DNA of 64,000 nucleotides, taken from positions 1-64,000 of the forward strand of contig JAGYVD010000011.1 of the NCBI GenBank assembly GCA_021209875.1, read 5' to 3'. The notes under the pieces were generated by a model. It worked only from the letters and a program-made list of their open reading frames with translations, was not told the DNA's origin and made no database searches. Shown here piece by piece: positions 13,475 to 24,330 of the stretch (position 1 is its first letter; each line of letters starts with the position of its first letter). The translations under genes and the position numbers were made by a program. Origin of the DNA: Rosellinia necatrix. Taxonomy: Eukaryota > Ascomycota > Sordariomycetes > Xylariales > Xylariaceae.

Positions 13475-14013
13475 ACCCCAAACGAAAGTTCGCGCGTGAT
13501 GGCGCTGGGCGACGTGACTGATGTTAGGGGCCAACAGCCTCGCCGTTTCTTTACACTGCTATGATTGATGTTTTAGCACGAAAAAAGATAATTAAAATCA
13601 AATAAATTTGTTTTTATAAAAGCTTGTATAACTATCGGTAGACATGTATATCTCCGTAAAAATTATTTTATAGTATAAAAGTAGACGTAATGCAGGTCTT
13701 GACTAGAAGTCGGTCTAGCCTTTGGCACCCAGATCCAAGTCGGCGAAGGGTTACTCTATTTTGCAAGCCTTTAAGCCACGAATTTCATGCTTGTTTGGCA
13801 TATATTAGGAAATTAGGAAGGGAGCCCGATGTGAAGAATAAGCGACAATACCCCGAAACCAATTCCTTGCGCCCACGTGAAAGATGTAGCAAGAGTCACA
13901 AATGACCTAGCCTTACCCCCATTCATTCATCATGTCACCACGCCCATTACGCCACGCGTAGCCGACAATTATACGTCATAGAGGACACCGCTCGTCAGTC
14001 TATAGTATAGATA
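13475..14013. other. Intergenic, no gene seen
   Basis: This lies between the 3' end of the small repeat gene and the stop of the convergent dehydrogenase. It is AT-rich in its first third. A 71-codon open frame at 13690-13905 has no coding character. Confidence 0.55.
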
Positions 14014-15012
14014 TTATAGATATGGTCGAAGGACATCTTCCGTATGAGACCAAATCTTGGCCGTCGCCTTCTCCCGGAGCAGGGGCATGACCTTCGCGTT
14101 CGGCGTGCAGTCGCACTTATAGTTGACGAGGAAGAGCCCGTTCCCGTGCCGCAGCCGGGAATTCGTGCCGGGCTTGCCGCCCCAGGGCGTGCCGCGGCCG
14201 CCGAAGGCGGCGCTGGTGATCTGAAACAGGTGCCGCTGGGCGGACTCGTCGTGGCCGAGGGAAAACAGGCGGATGAGCGGCTCGAGGACCAGCGAGACGA
14301 CCCAGCGCATGACCGTCGCGTCCGGGTCCAGGCCGCGCCTCACGTTCCCCGTGTTCACCCACCCGGGCCAGGAGTGGACGAAGCTGACGCCCGGGTTGTC
14401 GTCGGCCAGCCTCTCGAGCGCGACGGTGTTCATGGTGATGTACTGCATCTGCGCGGCCACGCTGCCGAAGCGGCCCGGCCCCGCCAGCCCCGGGTCCTCC
14501 ACGTCGACGGACGCGCGCTCCAGCCCGCCGCCGAGGACGCTGACGACCCGCGGGGCGTCGGCCGCGCGCAGCAGCGGCAGGAGGCGCCGGACGAACAGGA
14601 TCCGGCCGTAGTACTCGAGGCTCTGCGCGACCTCGACGCCCTCGGCCGTCGCCCGCCGCGCCCCGAACGGCGCGTACCCCGCCGACAGGAACAGCAGGTC
14701 GACGGACGCCTCCCGCGCCCGGATCACCCCGCACACGCGCCGCGCCTCCGCGAGCAGCGCCACCTCGCCCTCGACCCAGACCACCTCGGCGCGCGGGCCG
14801 GCCGCGCGCAGCTCCGACGCGAGGGCGTGCGCGCGCGCCGCCGCGCCCGGCCGCCCGACGAGGTAGATGCGCACGCCGGCGCCCGTCGCGGCCAGCGCGC
14901 GGGCGGTGAGCCTCCCGATGCCCGAGGTGCCGCCGACGAAGACGGCGACGCGGGGCGCCGTGGCGTCGCTGATCAGCGCGTTGGAGGCGAGTATCTCCTT
15001 GTAGGCGACCAT
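14014..15012 (-). CDS. Atypical short-chain dehydrogenase/reductase
   Basis: This is an intact 332-residue frame with strongly GC-biased third positions. Residues 21-36 (RVAVFVGGTSGIGRLT) are the Rossmann dinucleotide-binding motif of short-chain dehydrogenases. VDLLFLSAGYAPFG corresponds to the NAG segment and RVVSVLGGG to the strand that bears the usual catalytic Ser. The expected YxxxK is replaced by QYITMNTVALE, so the catalytic Lys is absent. FVHSWPGWVNTGNVRRG fits the post-catalytic PG motif. The overall layout, including the N-terminal ASNALI segment, resembles a subfamily common in fungal secondary-metabolite clusters, but no synthase is seen here. It could be a reductase with a rearranged active site or a non-catalytic relative. 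Confidence 0.8.
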   Translation of the reverse strand: MVAYKEILASNALISDATAPRVAVFVGGTSGIGRLTARALAATGAGVRIYLVGRPGAAARAHALASELRAAGPRAEVVWVEGEVALLAEARRVCGVIRAREASVDLLFLSAGYAPFGARRATAEGVEVAQSLEYYGRILFVRRLLPLLRAADAPRVVSVLGGGLERASVDVEDPGLAGPGRFGSVAAQMQYITMNTVALERLADDNPGVSFVHSWPGWVNTGNVRRGLDPDATVMRWVVSLVLEPLIRLFSLGHDESAQRHLFQITSAAFGGRGTPWGGKPGTNSRLRHGNGLFLVNYKCDCTPNAKVMPLLREKATAKIWSHTEDVLRPYL

Positions 15013-15504
15013 TGGGGGGTGGGTTGTTTATTAGATGTGGTAGTTACGTCACGTTAAGATACGTTACTTTACGTTACGTTATGTTACTGTCCTGTGATGA
15101 AGGGAGACATGTGGGTTTGGTTCATAGTTGGGTTGGGTGAGAAGAACGTATATAAATGGAAGTGAAGGGGTGATGGTGGTGATGGTGGTGGTGGTGGTGG
15201 CGGTGGTGGCTATGGCTAAGCTACATAACTAGGCACCTAATCTAAGTGCTTATGGCAGCTTTGGGATAGGTTAGATCTCTATACCCCTACCGATAACTAC
15301 CGATACGTGCATAGTCGTCGGACATTCAGCATCACACTACCAGCAAGAATGTCCGACTACCAAACCTAGTCAACAAACGTCCATTCCATTCGACATACAG
15401 TTGAGTAGCTGCAACGGATGGAAGGCTATGAAGTATAGAATAGTGCAGAATAGTAGGGAAGACCTATCTTTTGCCCTCTTTCGAAGCGTGCGTCGCGCAA
15501 TCGG
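15013..15504. other. Intergenic with simple repeats
   Basis: This region lies upstream of the dehydrogenase. ACGTTA-type units recur at about 15047-15080 and a GGTGAT/GGTGGT microsatellite spans about 15170-15212. These may lie in the promoter of the dehydrogenase on the minus strand. No gene is seen. Confidence 0.55.
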
Positions 15505-17782
15505 TTAGTCAGAGTCGTCGTCGTCGTCGTCGTCGTCGTCGTTAGGCGTAGGTAGCAGACCCGCGTTGTATAAGACGGATAGGACACACGTAAAAGAGTC
15601 GTCTTCATCACACAGGCCCCTCGTGACAAGAGCGTTGCGGATTCTGTCGACGGCGTGGTCACCAATGTCCTCGACGGCTTGCAGGATGGCTGTTAGAAAC
15701 ATGACATAGATTTCCTGGGCGCAATTCTGCATCAGCGAACAGTTGGACTTAGCCAAGGGAACCCAGAGTTCGCCACCGTCGGCCCGGCCGGCCCGGCCGA
15801 CCCTCATGTTGTACCAGCCGAAGATCCGGGCGTTTCTTCCCGTTCCCGGCCCTCCTGGCACGGAAGCGAGGCAGTCTCCGCCGTCCCGCCATACTGCGTT
15901 CTGGGCCGTCATGCAGCTATTATTATCCCCCCATACTCGGATCTTCCTCGGTCGGGTCGTACGGTAGAGATCTGGATGCCAGGAAAATATGTAGTCGAGC
16001 CCCCTGAGGAGATCATGGGGCTCGACGTCTGCATCCACACACGTTGTCGAGACTATCCGGAATATGTCCTCGGCAGCTGTCTCGGGGCCTGCTCCTCCCT
16101 GACCTGGTTTCAAGGACCATAGCCACAGGCCCAGCACGGCTTCCAACTCAGACCGATCGGATTTCCATGGGCCGACAGGCTCTTCACGCCAATCCAGATC
16201 CCGTTGTAATGACATGTAGATGCTATCGTCCTGCCGGTTTTGCGCGAGGGGGTCGAGTACAGAGCATCCGATTCTCCAGAAGATGTGACACGCTCTTTCC
16301 CATCCGCCGCGCAGCTTCACGGGTTGGCTGGAATCCGAAGAGGATAGAATCTGCATGGTATCCTCGATGGCATGCGCCAAAGCCAGAGCGGTGTCTCGCA
16401 CCGCGACGAATCTCCCGCCCCAATGACTGCTGAGCCCCGACTCTGGTGCCCCAGAAACAGGTCTGGCGAGCCCCACATGAAGCTGCCTTCATTTCCTAGG
16501 CGTCGGGCTCGGAGGCCGGAGCGGATGACGCTCATTATAATCGTAATACCGAACTGGACAACCGCCACGGAAGAGTGGCAGGCTCGGAGGCCGAGGAACT
16601 GGATAACGAACCCGACGGAAGTGATTGTGACAGCAGCCCAAATCCATATCATGTTCAAATCCTCCCTTTCATCCTTCCACGACGTCGTGTACCTCCGGAG
16701 TGCACTCTTGGCATCAGAATGGCCGAAGGAGTCGAAGACCTGGTCGCCTATAATTTGATTTCCGGGCTGGATCCAATACATTGTCGACCGGGCTTCGCCG
16801 AACTCGTGCTCGCGTCTCTCGTAGATCTGTTCCTTCGTTTTGCTCTCGATCAGGTGGGCACACAGACCCATTCCTAGGCAGAGCAAGACCGTGCCAATGG
16901 CTGTCAATGGAACCGCGTAGGCATCTGGGGGGGGATATACTCTGTCAGCCCTTCCAGCACCGACGCATGCGCCCTGTCCTGAAATCTGCCCCTGGGGTGA
17001 AACAGGGAGATTTCAACGCAGGTGAATCGCACGTGTATCCCTTGCTACCTAATGGGGTACTTATTTACCTTCACGACTATTCCTGATCCGCCGATAGTGG
17101 TATCTCGTTAGAACAGCCCATACCAAGACGAACGACTGCGCGATAAAGCCAAACGCAGCAGCGGCGATAAACCAACCGCGGGCATGCCGCTTGATTCCAA
17201 TATTAAGAGAGAGAGGTTTGGGTTAGGTGCAAAACGTGGCAGGGTTTGTATATCGTGGCCCTGTTCATAGTCATGTTCGTGGTCCTGTTCAGAGCCCTGT
17301 ACATGTTGTTGCAGCTTCCATTCCGTTTGCCCTCTCCCCGCCTCGACGTATTCCTCGAACGAGTAGATACCCGCCGTTGCTTTCTTGTCCCCGGTGAGGG
17401 AGAATTCTTCGAGGGGGGGGGCCTGGGGATCGTGCACGATCTCCAGTAGTTTCAGGCGGCCGAAGACGCGGGCGATGCCTCCGTTGGTATAAAGCTCGCA
17501 AACGTCGCGACTGGTGGATGAGCACAATTCTGCTTCGGCGAGGCCCGCCGCTTCTTGGGCTCTCCCAACAAAGGCCCTGAGCGAGGGCGTTCCACGTACT
17601 CGGATTGCCGACACAATGGCGGTGATGACTCCTAGAGGGGCAAAGGCGAAGATGATAATGTCTTCAATTGTCACGCATTCGCTGAGGTACTGTTTTGTGG
17701 GAGCTTCGCCAAAGAGGGCAATAAGGGGAGCAAGATCCGTGGCAAGGTTATTTGAGAAGTCATCCCACCAGCTGTCATCCAT
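15505..17782 (-). pseudogene. Fungal multi-pass membrane protein of unknown function, frame broken
   Basis: Minus-strand fragments join into one gene of a widespread fungal family of unknown function. Exon 1 (17782-17069) starts MDDSWWDDFSNNLATDLAPL and carries family segments TKQYLSECVTIEDIIIFAFA, SLRAFVGRAQEAAGLAEAEL and CSSTSRDVCELYTNGGIARV. A 144-bp intron (17068-16925, GTAAATAAG to CCCCCAG) leads into DAYAVPLTAIGTVLLCLGMG. Exon 2 continues with YWIQPGNQIIGDQVFDSFGH, YTTSWKDE and more hydrophobic segments. The frame is broken twice. In a CT dinucleotide run at 17206-17215, one extra CT unit separates NPNLSL from NIGIKRHARGW. Near 16478-16481 about one base is missing, before GGRFVAVRDTALALAHAIED. 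The C-terminus is a run of nine Asp encoded by a GTC/GAC repeat. The gene may be decaying, or the breaks may be sequence errors like those elsewhere in the window. Confidence 0.7.
15513..15541. repeat. GTC/GAC trinucleotide run encoding poly-Asp
   Basis: This uninterrupted trinucleotide microsatellite of about nine units lies at the 3' end of the membrane-protein gene. It gives a poly-aspartate C-terminus. Confidence 0.8.
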
Positions 17783-18934
17783 AGCTATTGCTTGTATCGG
17801 ACTATTATGAAAGAAGTGTCGGCAGATTGTTGGCTCGTTGGGTGGCGGTGATAGGAATATCAGGCGGCTCACGGCGGGTTTAAATACATACCACGGTTTC
17901 TTCCCAGTATTGCTCCAGCAGCTAGCACGATCTGAGCGGAAGTCAACTTGGGTAATCAGTATATTCGACAGCCAAGGAAGGCGAACAAACAAGCAATGAT
18001 ATCTCAGAATATCCTACGAGCTAGTATCCATCCCATAGTGGATTGTACTACTGGTGCATTTGGCCGCATGAAGCGCTTATGTTCACACATTAGACTGCGC
18101 TAAGCATACGCGCTGGCTGAAAGGATGAGAGCTGAAATTCCATTATTGCGACTTGGCTAAAATGACTCTATGTTTAGCTAAAATGCATGTATCTAGACCC
18201 ATTACGGAAATCCAAGGAACAGTACCAACGTTGCTTTACGAGAAGTACCTGAGTAAGTAGTTCTATTGAAAATTTACATTGATTAACTAACTAACTATCA
18301 TTGATATATATTTATCATTAAAGAGCACTGTTATTTCAAAGAAAAACGATTGTTTTCATATTAGTTACATATAAGTTTAGCCAGCCTAATGTCGAGCCTT
18401 ACCAGCTGTCACCACAACAAATCCCCATCGTCACCTAACTGTCAGGTGTGTTCGACGTGAGATAAGTCGCCCTTACGCTCCCATCTGAGTCCGTTTCACT
18501 TGCGTAGTTGGGGAATTATTTGATCAAGCGATCGTAACGTATTTAATTTCCTAAAATAACAAATAGTAAAATCAACGAGATTAACAACGAAGCTGGCTGA
18601 TGACTTCAAGTCCGAGAATTACCTTCTAATACGGTGAGACCTCTGTCCCCCGGCCGCCAAGAATGCTCGTTGTGTTTAGTTGCTCATCGACGCTAGCGCC
18701 ATTATAGTGGGCAAAGTCAGTGAATTCTTAAAACCACCTAAAAATAAATATGAAGATCTATAACTACTAGCTCCTTGACACAGCTAACGCTTTCGGCGAG
18801 CCTTTGCATGCACCGCCAACAGACGTGGGGCTTAACTACGATGGCGATTCTAACCGTAAAAGGGGGTTTGAGTTGCACGTGTTCCGTTGTTCCGTCCCCG
18901 TGGGCTTGCTAATAGAGCAACGGCAGTGTGATGT
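17783..18934. other. Intergenic, no gene seen
   Basis: This lies upstream of the membrane-protein gene. A TTTAAATAC box near 17878 could serve as its TATA element on the minus strand. The remainder is moderately AT-rich and has no reading frame or repeat I would call. Confidence 0.5.
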
Positions 18935-18942
18935 CTTATAAG
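18935..18942 (+). promoter_or_regulatory. Possible TATA box for the small ORF at 19057
   Basis: CTTATAAG lies about 120 bases before the ATG at 19057. It is followed by a C/T- and CAACTTC-rich stretch that looks like a fungal 5' leader. The arrangement resembles that of the small repeat gene at 13214. Confidence 0.3.
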
Positions 18943-19056
18943 CAGGCCCAAAGTTCCGTTGCCGCGCTTGTAAACCAATTGTGCTTGTTTATTCTTTGCA
19001 CCTTCGCCTAACTTCGCTTAGCAACAACTTCAACTTCTCCTTTGGTGGCTACGGCA

Positions 19057-19248
19057 ATGTTTTACTACCTTGCTCATATTTTAGCTTGCGAGATTGAGTG
19101 TGAGGGCGCTAACAAGCTCACTCCTATCGTGGCACATTGTTCATCTGTGAAGAATGAAGTCTTGCGTGATCGCATTATGGCGCAAGTGCTTCTGGTAACA
19201 ACCCTTGAAGAAGTAGGCGAGTCGGATCATTTGATCGTATTCAAATAA
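19057..19248 (+). CDS. Possible small hypothetical protein
   Basis: This is a 63-residue frame beginning MFYYLAHILACEIECEGANK and ending DHLIVFK. The N-terminus is mildly hydrophobic. Support is contextual: a TATA-like box 120 bases upstream and a CT-rich leader (CAACAACTTCAACTTCTCC) just before the start. There is no recognised homology and the length is within what chance can give. I keep it as a low-confidence candidate. Confidence 0.3.
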   Translation: MFYYLAHILACEIECEGANKLTPIVAHCSSVKNEVLRDRIMAQVLLVTTLEEVGESDHLIVFK

Positions 19249-20706
19249 CCAAGTCTATTAGGCACACCTAGAACCTGCAAGTAGCTATGCCATAGTATAA
19301 TAACGGTATGTCGCATCCTGACACCATTCTCCCACGTTTGGATATCTCAGCGCCTACATACTCCTCGAGCTGTCTGTGCGCCCAATGAATGAGAGCCAGG
19401 ATGTGAGATATGAGATACAATAACCTGTCGATGCTTGGACTGCTTGATGGCAAGCCAACAGGTAGAGTTAACCCGTATAACATAGGCTGACCCAAAGCTC
19501 TGCCTCATTCGAGGCGGGTAATGATGAATCAAAATATTTGAACAAGAATCCAATTAGCCTCCTTAACTTTAAGTATATTTTTATATTAATTGTTTATGCA
19601 TTAATTATTTAAAATTGAAATGTACGACAATGCACGATTCTATTCAACTAAATGTACTGCCCCAGGTATGTTGAGACAACTAGTTAAGCTTTTATGTATT
19701 TTTGCTTGCATTAGGGGCATGTTCCGTCAGCCACCTAGCCGGGTTAGGTACCGAGAGCAGCTAATAGGTGCACCAGAAAGTAACCCCTTGTACAGCTATG
19801 GCGGGTAACAGGCTCTCCATATATGATTCTAGCAGCACCCATGTCAAGCCATCCATAGGGCTGAGAATTCAGCCCTGACTCGTTCTTGAGGATCCCTGCG
19901 CAAGCATGATGCTGTATCACTGTACGTGGGTAGTATATACCCTACACGGAGCGAAACGCATTCCCCAAGTTTTGAAGACATCACGAGCGTCCTTGATACG
20001 CCACCATTCATCGCGGAAATGTCAAGTTATATGCAAACAGGGTAAATAGACTTGATTGGGTAGGGAGTATAAATCTGCTTGTAATCGGCTATGGACGCTC
20101 GGCGAAGCTACCGGTTACTAGTAGTTATGGCGGCCATTTAGAACATCTCGGAATTTTAGTTCTCTTGATACCAATCCCCAAGCAATATGCAACATACTAT
20201 GTATGTATGGTATAAAACTGCGGGGGCGGGAAGCGTGGTCTGAAACAGACAAGCCGGGTGCGGCGTCGCCCGCGTTGGCTATTAACCCGGGAATCTAATA
20301 TTCCTCATTACGAACCTAAGCACGTTCGCGTTGCCTCGCCGTACTACCACCTATTGGTCTTCAGTGTACCCGAGTACATGCTTCCCTCTCGCTCTCCGTG
20401 CGCCTTTTCTACTTCTAAAAAAAAACACATCTCGCTTTTATACAGGGAATTTCTGTTGTGGGCAGAAACAACAAAGGACATGCAACACTGGTTTGGGCCA
20501 CTTCGCCCCATCGCTGAACATAGAAAAATTTCCAAGAACCCAGTAGAAAATCCTGCTACTGTCGTCGGCCCCAGTAATCCGTCCCATCATGTTGGACGTC
20601 TCACCTAATCCGACGTGCGGTCCCGGTAAATAAATGCCCAGGGCCTCCCGTGCCTATGCACCGAGGCAATCCGTGCCTGTCCCAGCGATTACCATTACTT
20701 TTTCTA
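19249..20706. other. Intergenic, no convincing gene
   Basis: This region includes the 3' flank of striatin. A 116-codon frame at 20258-20608 has no family features and ends in the likely striatin 3' UTR region. About 19560-19620 is locally AT-rich. No RNA gene was seen. Confidence 0.5.
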
Positions 20707-23363
20707 TCATCGGGCAAATACTTTGACAAGACCATCGCCACCAGCACTGACAACCCACCGGCCGTCTTGACTCCACACCACGGCGCAAACGCCCTCGCCT
20801 CTCATGATACGGTGACTTGTGATCTCTTGCGTGCACGTCCGCTTTTCTAGCGACCAGAACCTCAGGCTGGCATCGTGACCGGCCGAAACGAGCTCCCGGC
20901 CGTCAGGGCTCAGCGAGAGGCTCGAGATAGCCGCCGGATGCGCGAGCATGTTGTATGTGCATTGGCCTGCGCGTCGTTAGGATGGGCCTATACGTGAAAC
21001 TGGGGACTGGGGTTTCGTTAGACTTACCACTGTTGGCATCGAAGAACCTGATGAACTGATCCTCGTGCCCGGATATGATGACGCCTTCGATACCGCTACC
21101 CGAGGACCCGCTGCTGCCGGTAGGACCACCGGCCTCTTCCTCACCCAGTCCCGTGTTGGGGCCCTGTTCCAGGCTGGCGGTCGTCGCGACGACCGCATTG
21201 ACGCTCGTGGCCACCGTGTTATCGTACGTCTCCAGACTCGCCATGGAGCTAATCTCCTCGCCCGTCTTCGTGTTAAACACAATCACGGCGGCATCGGAAA
21301 AACTGACTACAAAGGCCTCTCCGTCGTCGAAAGAGGTGTGATACACGTAGGAGAGGCTTTGGAGCCATCGGATCTCCGTATATCGTGAACTAGAGTGGAA
21401 TGGAAGGGAGAGTTCGAAGCCATATTCGGCTGAGGGGAACTGGGAAACTGCGAACCTGAGCTCATTGAATTGCCTCTAACACGTCCGCTGCCGGCCGCAC
21501 GTCTCCCCGCGGGTCCTGGTTGTGGTGATGTCAACTGGGGCGGCGCGCTCACCGCCCAGATCTTGATAGCCCCGTCCGCTGCGCCGGATGCCACCAAGAT
21601 GCGATCTGGAGTGCCGTACGAATTCGACTGCCCAAATACGGTCCCCAGAGTAGCGGGGAGCACACAGATCGCCCACACGGCATCGCTATGGCCGTCCAGA
21701 GTCGCCTTCGGGTCAACCCTACCGCGTTCCCACACCCGGATCGTCGCATCCTGTCCACCTGAAAATATCCAGCCATCGCCTTGAGCGCGACCGCCTGTAG
21801 AGAAGTTGGGGGATGGGGACCATGAAGTGAGACAAAGGACAGCACCGGTGTGTCCGCGATGAGTAAAGTCGGCTGGTACGTCGAGGTCAGATGGCTGGGT
21901 GCCATGGCTAGGGTTCTCGCGAGGAATATGAAATCGTTTGATCAGGCCATCGTCACCAGCGGTGCAGATTTCGGGCTCTCCGGGGCTTCCACCCCCAGAG
22001 AAGATGACGGTTCGCACGGCATTTAAATGCCCACGTAGCCCATATCGAAGTTTGAAGTTCGCGCCGTCCATCTTTTGGGCTAGGGCATTGAGGGTGATCT
22101 CTTGCTCGGCGCTTCGCCTGCGAGACAAGGAGCTTTTCCTACGGTGAGAGTTAAGCCCACGATTCGGTGACTTGGGGGGGTTTTCGGCAGCGGGGAACAC
22201 ATCAGTGTCGGGCCGTTGTGGAAACGGTTGAAGGGGCTGCGATGTGGGATCCGGGAAGGCGGCTTCGTTAAAGTCCCATCCCTCAGCTTCCCCGGCTCGC
22301 CTATCCGCAGAAACCTGACTGTTCTCCGTTCTCGGGAGCTCAGTCACGTGATTCATCTTAGAGGACCGATCGTTTTGAGCATGTGTGTTCGAAGTAGCGG
22401 CCGGCGCGGACCAATCGCCGGGATGTGGATATCCCCCCGGCCGAGCTCTCTCCGGAACGGACCATAGGAGCGGATTGCAGCTCGTTTACTTTGGGCGCCA
22501 TGTTGACACCACCGGCCTGCTGCATCGGTGGGGCATGGTGGTTTGCATTCGGGGGCAGGCGAGAGGCCGGGTCCTTGCCATGATTCTGGTTTAGTCGTAA
22601 GGCTTGGAAAGCGGCATCAAGCGGTTGCTGACCGTGGGGGAGGGCAAATTCCCCCTCCCTCACTTCCTCCATCATGGGAAGTGGAGGGGAATCTCGCGGC
22701 GGTAAGGGATTGGCGGGCGTCATCATCAGGTAGGAAAACTCTGCCTGGCACTGGTCCAAAAAAGTTTCTCAGATCATCACGGTCGCGTTCGTCATCGCCC
22801 TGTATCCCAAGAAGTGCTTCGGGACGTGGGAGGTTATTTTTCAGCTTGTCGTTGGTGGCTACAGGACGCATAAGTTAGTCAGTCTTCGGGATTCTGAACC
22901 GGCCAGATGGATGAGACGAACACTTGAGCTTCTCTTGGATCAAGGCGGCCCTGTCCAGCTTAGAGGGCCGTTTCACGGAGTGATCTGGCCCGCCGGGCAC
23001 CCGGTTCGCAGCTTCGAGCTGTGAAGTCTGATCCTTAATCTTCTTTTCCAGAATCTGCACGTATCTCCTCAAGGCCTTCTGAGTGGCGTCCCCACGTCTG
23101 GCGGCGCCCTCCAGCGCGGCGATCCTGCCCTTCATTTCTTGGCGTTCGATTTCCCACGAATTTCTATCCCGCTCGTGTCGATGCCACTCGGTCTGGAGAA
23201 AACGCATGACACCCTGTAACGTGTACTCGGTGGCATGCGGCACATTATGCTGGTGCATAGACGGACCACCCCCCGGCATCTCCTGCACGGGGCCAGAGCC
23301 GGGGCCAGGGCCGCCAACTCCAGTACCGCCAGGGTTCATGGCGGAGCCTTGTGACCAGCTCAT
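20707..23363 (-). CDS. Striatin, STRIPAK scaffold (frameshifted)
   Basis: Three exons on the minus strand: 23363-22922, 22858-21028 and 20966-20707. Intron 1 (63 bp) has a GTTCGT donor and a CTGACTAAC branch site. Intron 2 (61 bp) has a GTAAGT donor. The N-terminus holds the striatin signature [20 protein letters not shown] (about residues 47-66), containing the caveolin-binding helix, followed by a coiled coil to about residue 115. The middle has RDDLRNF and [20 protein letters not shown]. The C-terminal half is a WD40 propeller ([66 protein letters not shown]). Striatin is the PP2A B''' subunit in STRIPAK, needed for fruiting-body development and hyphal fusion in fungi. The frame breaks three times: one extra base in A6 at 22758-22763, one extra in C6 at 22433-22438, and one base missing near 21321. 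In such a conserved gene I suspect sequence error. Confidence 0.93.
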
Positions 23364-24090
23364 AAGGTGTCCGGTGCTTTGGTATGATGGAGCAAGCCGG
23401 TGTTGAGCCCTCGCACTAGTTCCACCGTCTTGAGTGGGTAAAATCGGTCGGCATGCGCCTGGGACGACGGTCGAAATCGAGGACAGGATGACGCAGAGCT
23501 CGCATCTAGAGGTGGACTAGACAAAAGGCTGGATTGAACGCAGCAGACTCGTGGCTGAATTGGACGAAAGAGCAGGTCCAGGTCCGGGCGGTCGAGAATA
23601 ATACACGATAGTTGGGATCGCTTGTTTACAAAGAATCGAAAAGAGAATCGACGGTCCGGCTTGCTGTGACACAATGCACAGTGACCAGGCGGCTAGGGAC
23701 TCGCCCTTGGGATGTCGGGAAGCGAGCAACGGAAGGTACTATGACGGTTAGGGACAGAAAGCCTAGGTGGCGCAATGGGAAGGTATGTGCCTGAATGGAC
23801 GGCCGGCATGCAACAGGCCAGGGGCGCTGTCTGATGCCACGAACCAGCCGGCGGTGCTGGGTGGTGCTTGTGCAAACAAAGAGCAAAGACGTAGAAACGA
23901 GGACGTAGAAACGAGGACGTACAACAAGTAGAGGCCGGGAAAAATAAAGGAGGGACGTTGAAGAAGACGATGATGACAGTGATATTGGCGAATAAGCATC
24001 AACAGTTGGCCATCAATGAGAGAAGCGCCAAGAATAGCAGAGTACACCAAGACTATACTATAACAATGGCATCAGTCGTCACGACTTCAC

Positions 24091-24150
24091 TCTGTCTTGT
24101 CTTGTCTTGTCTCGTCTTGTCTCGTCTTGTCTTGTCTTGTCTCGTCTTGC
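24091..24150. repeat. Pentanucleotide repeat (TCTTG)n
   Basis: About twelve units of TCTTG, some varied to TCTCG, lie 0.73 kb upstream of the striatin start. Confidence 0.85.
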
Positions 24151-24183
24151 CTTAACTTGTAGGGTGTTGTGTAGGACGGTGTG

Positions 24184-24330
24184 AGATCATGAGAGATCGT
24201 GCTGGATCGTGCTGGATCGTGCTGGATCGTGCTGGATCGTGATGGATCGTGTGGGATCGTGTCGTGTCGTGTTGTATCGTGTAGAGTAGTGGTAGCGTCG
24301 TGCTGTGTCGTGTCGTGTCGTGTGGTATCG
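24184..24330. repeat. GGATCGTGCT decamer array decaying to GTCGT
   Basis: Four near-identical decamers of GGATCGTGCT are followed by degenerate units (GGATCGTGAT, GGATCGTGTG) and then GTCGT pentamers. It adjoins the TCTTG array. Confidence 0.85.

Noticed and set aside
14044..15057. 337-residue frame opposite the dehydrogenase
   Set aside because: Arg/Asp-rich antisense shadow of the dehydrogenase gene.
20258..20608. 116-residue plus-strand frame
   Set aside because: No family features, next to the striatin 3' end; probably chance.
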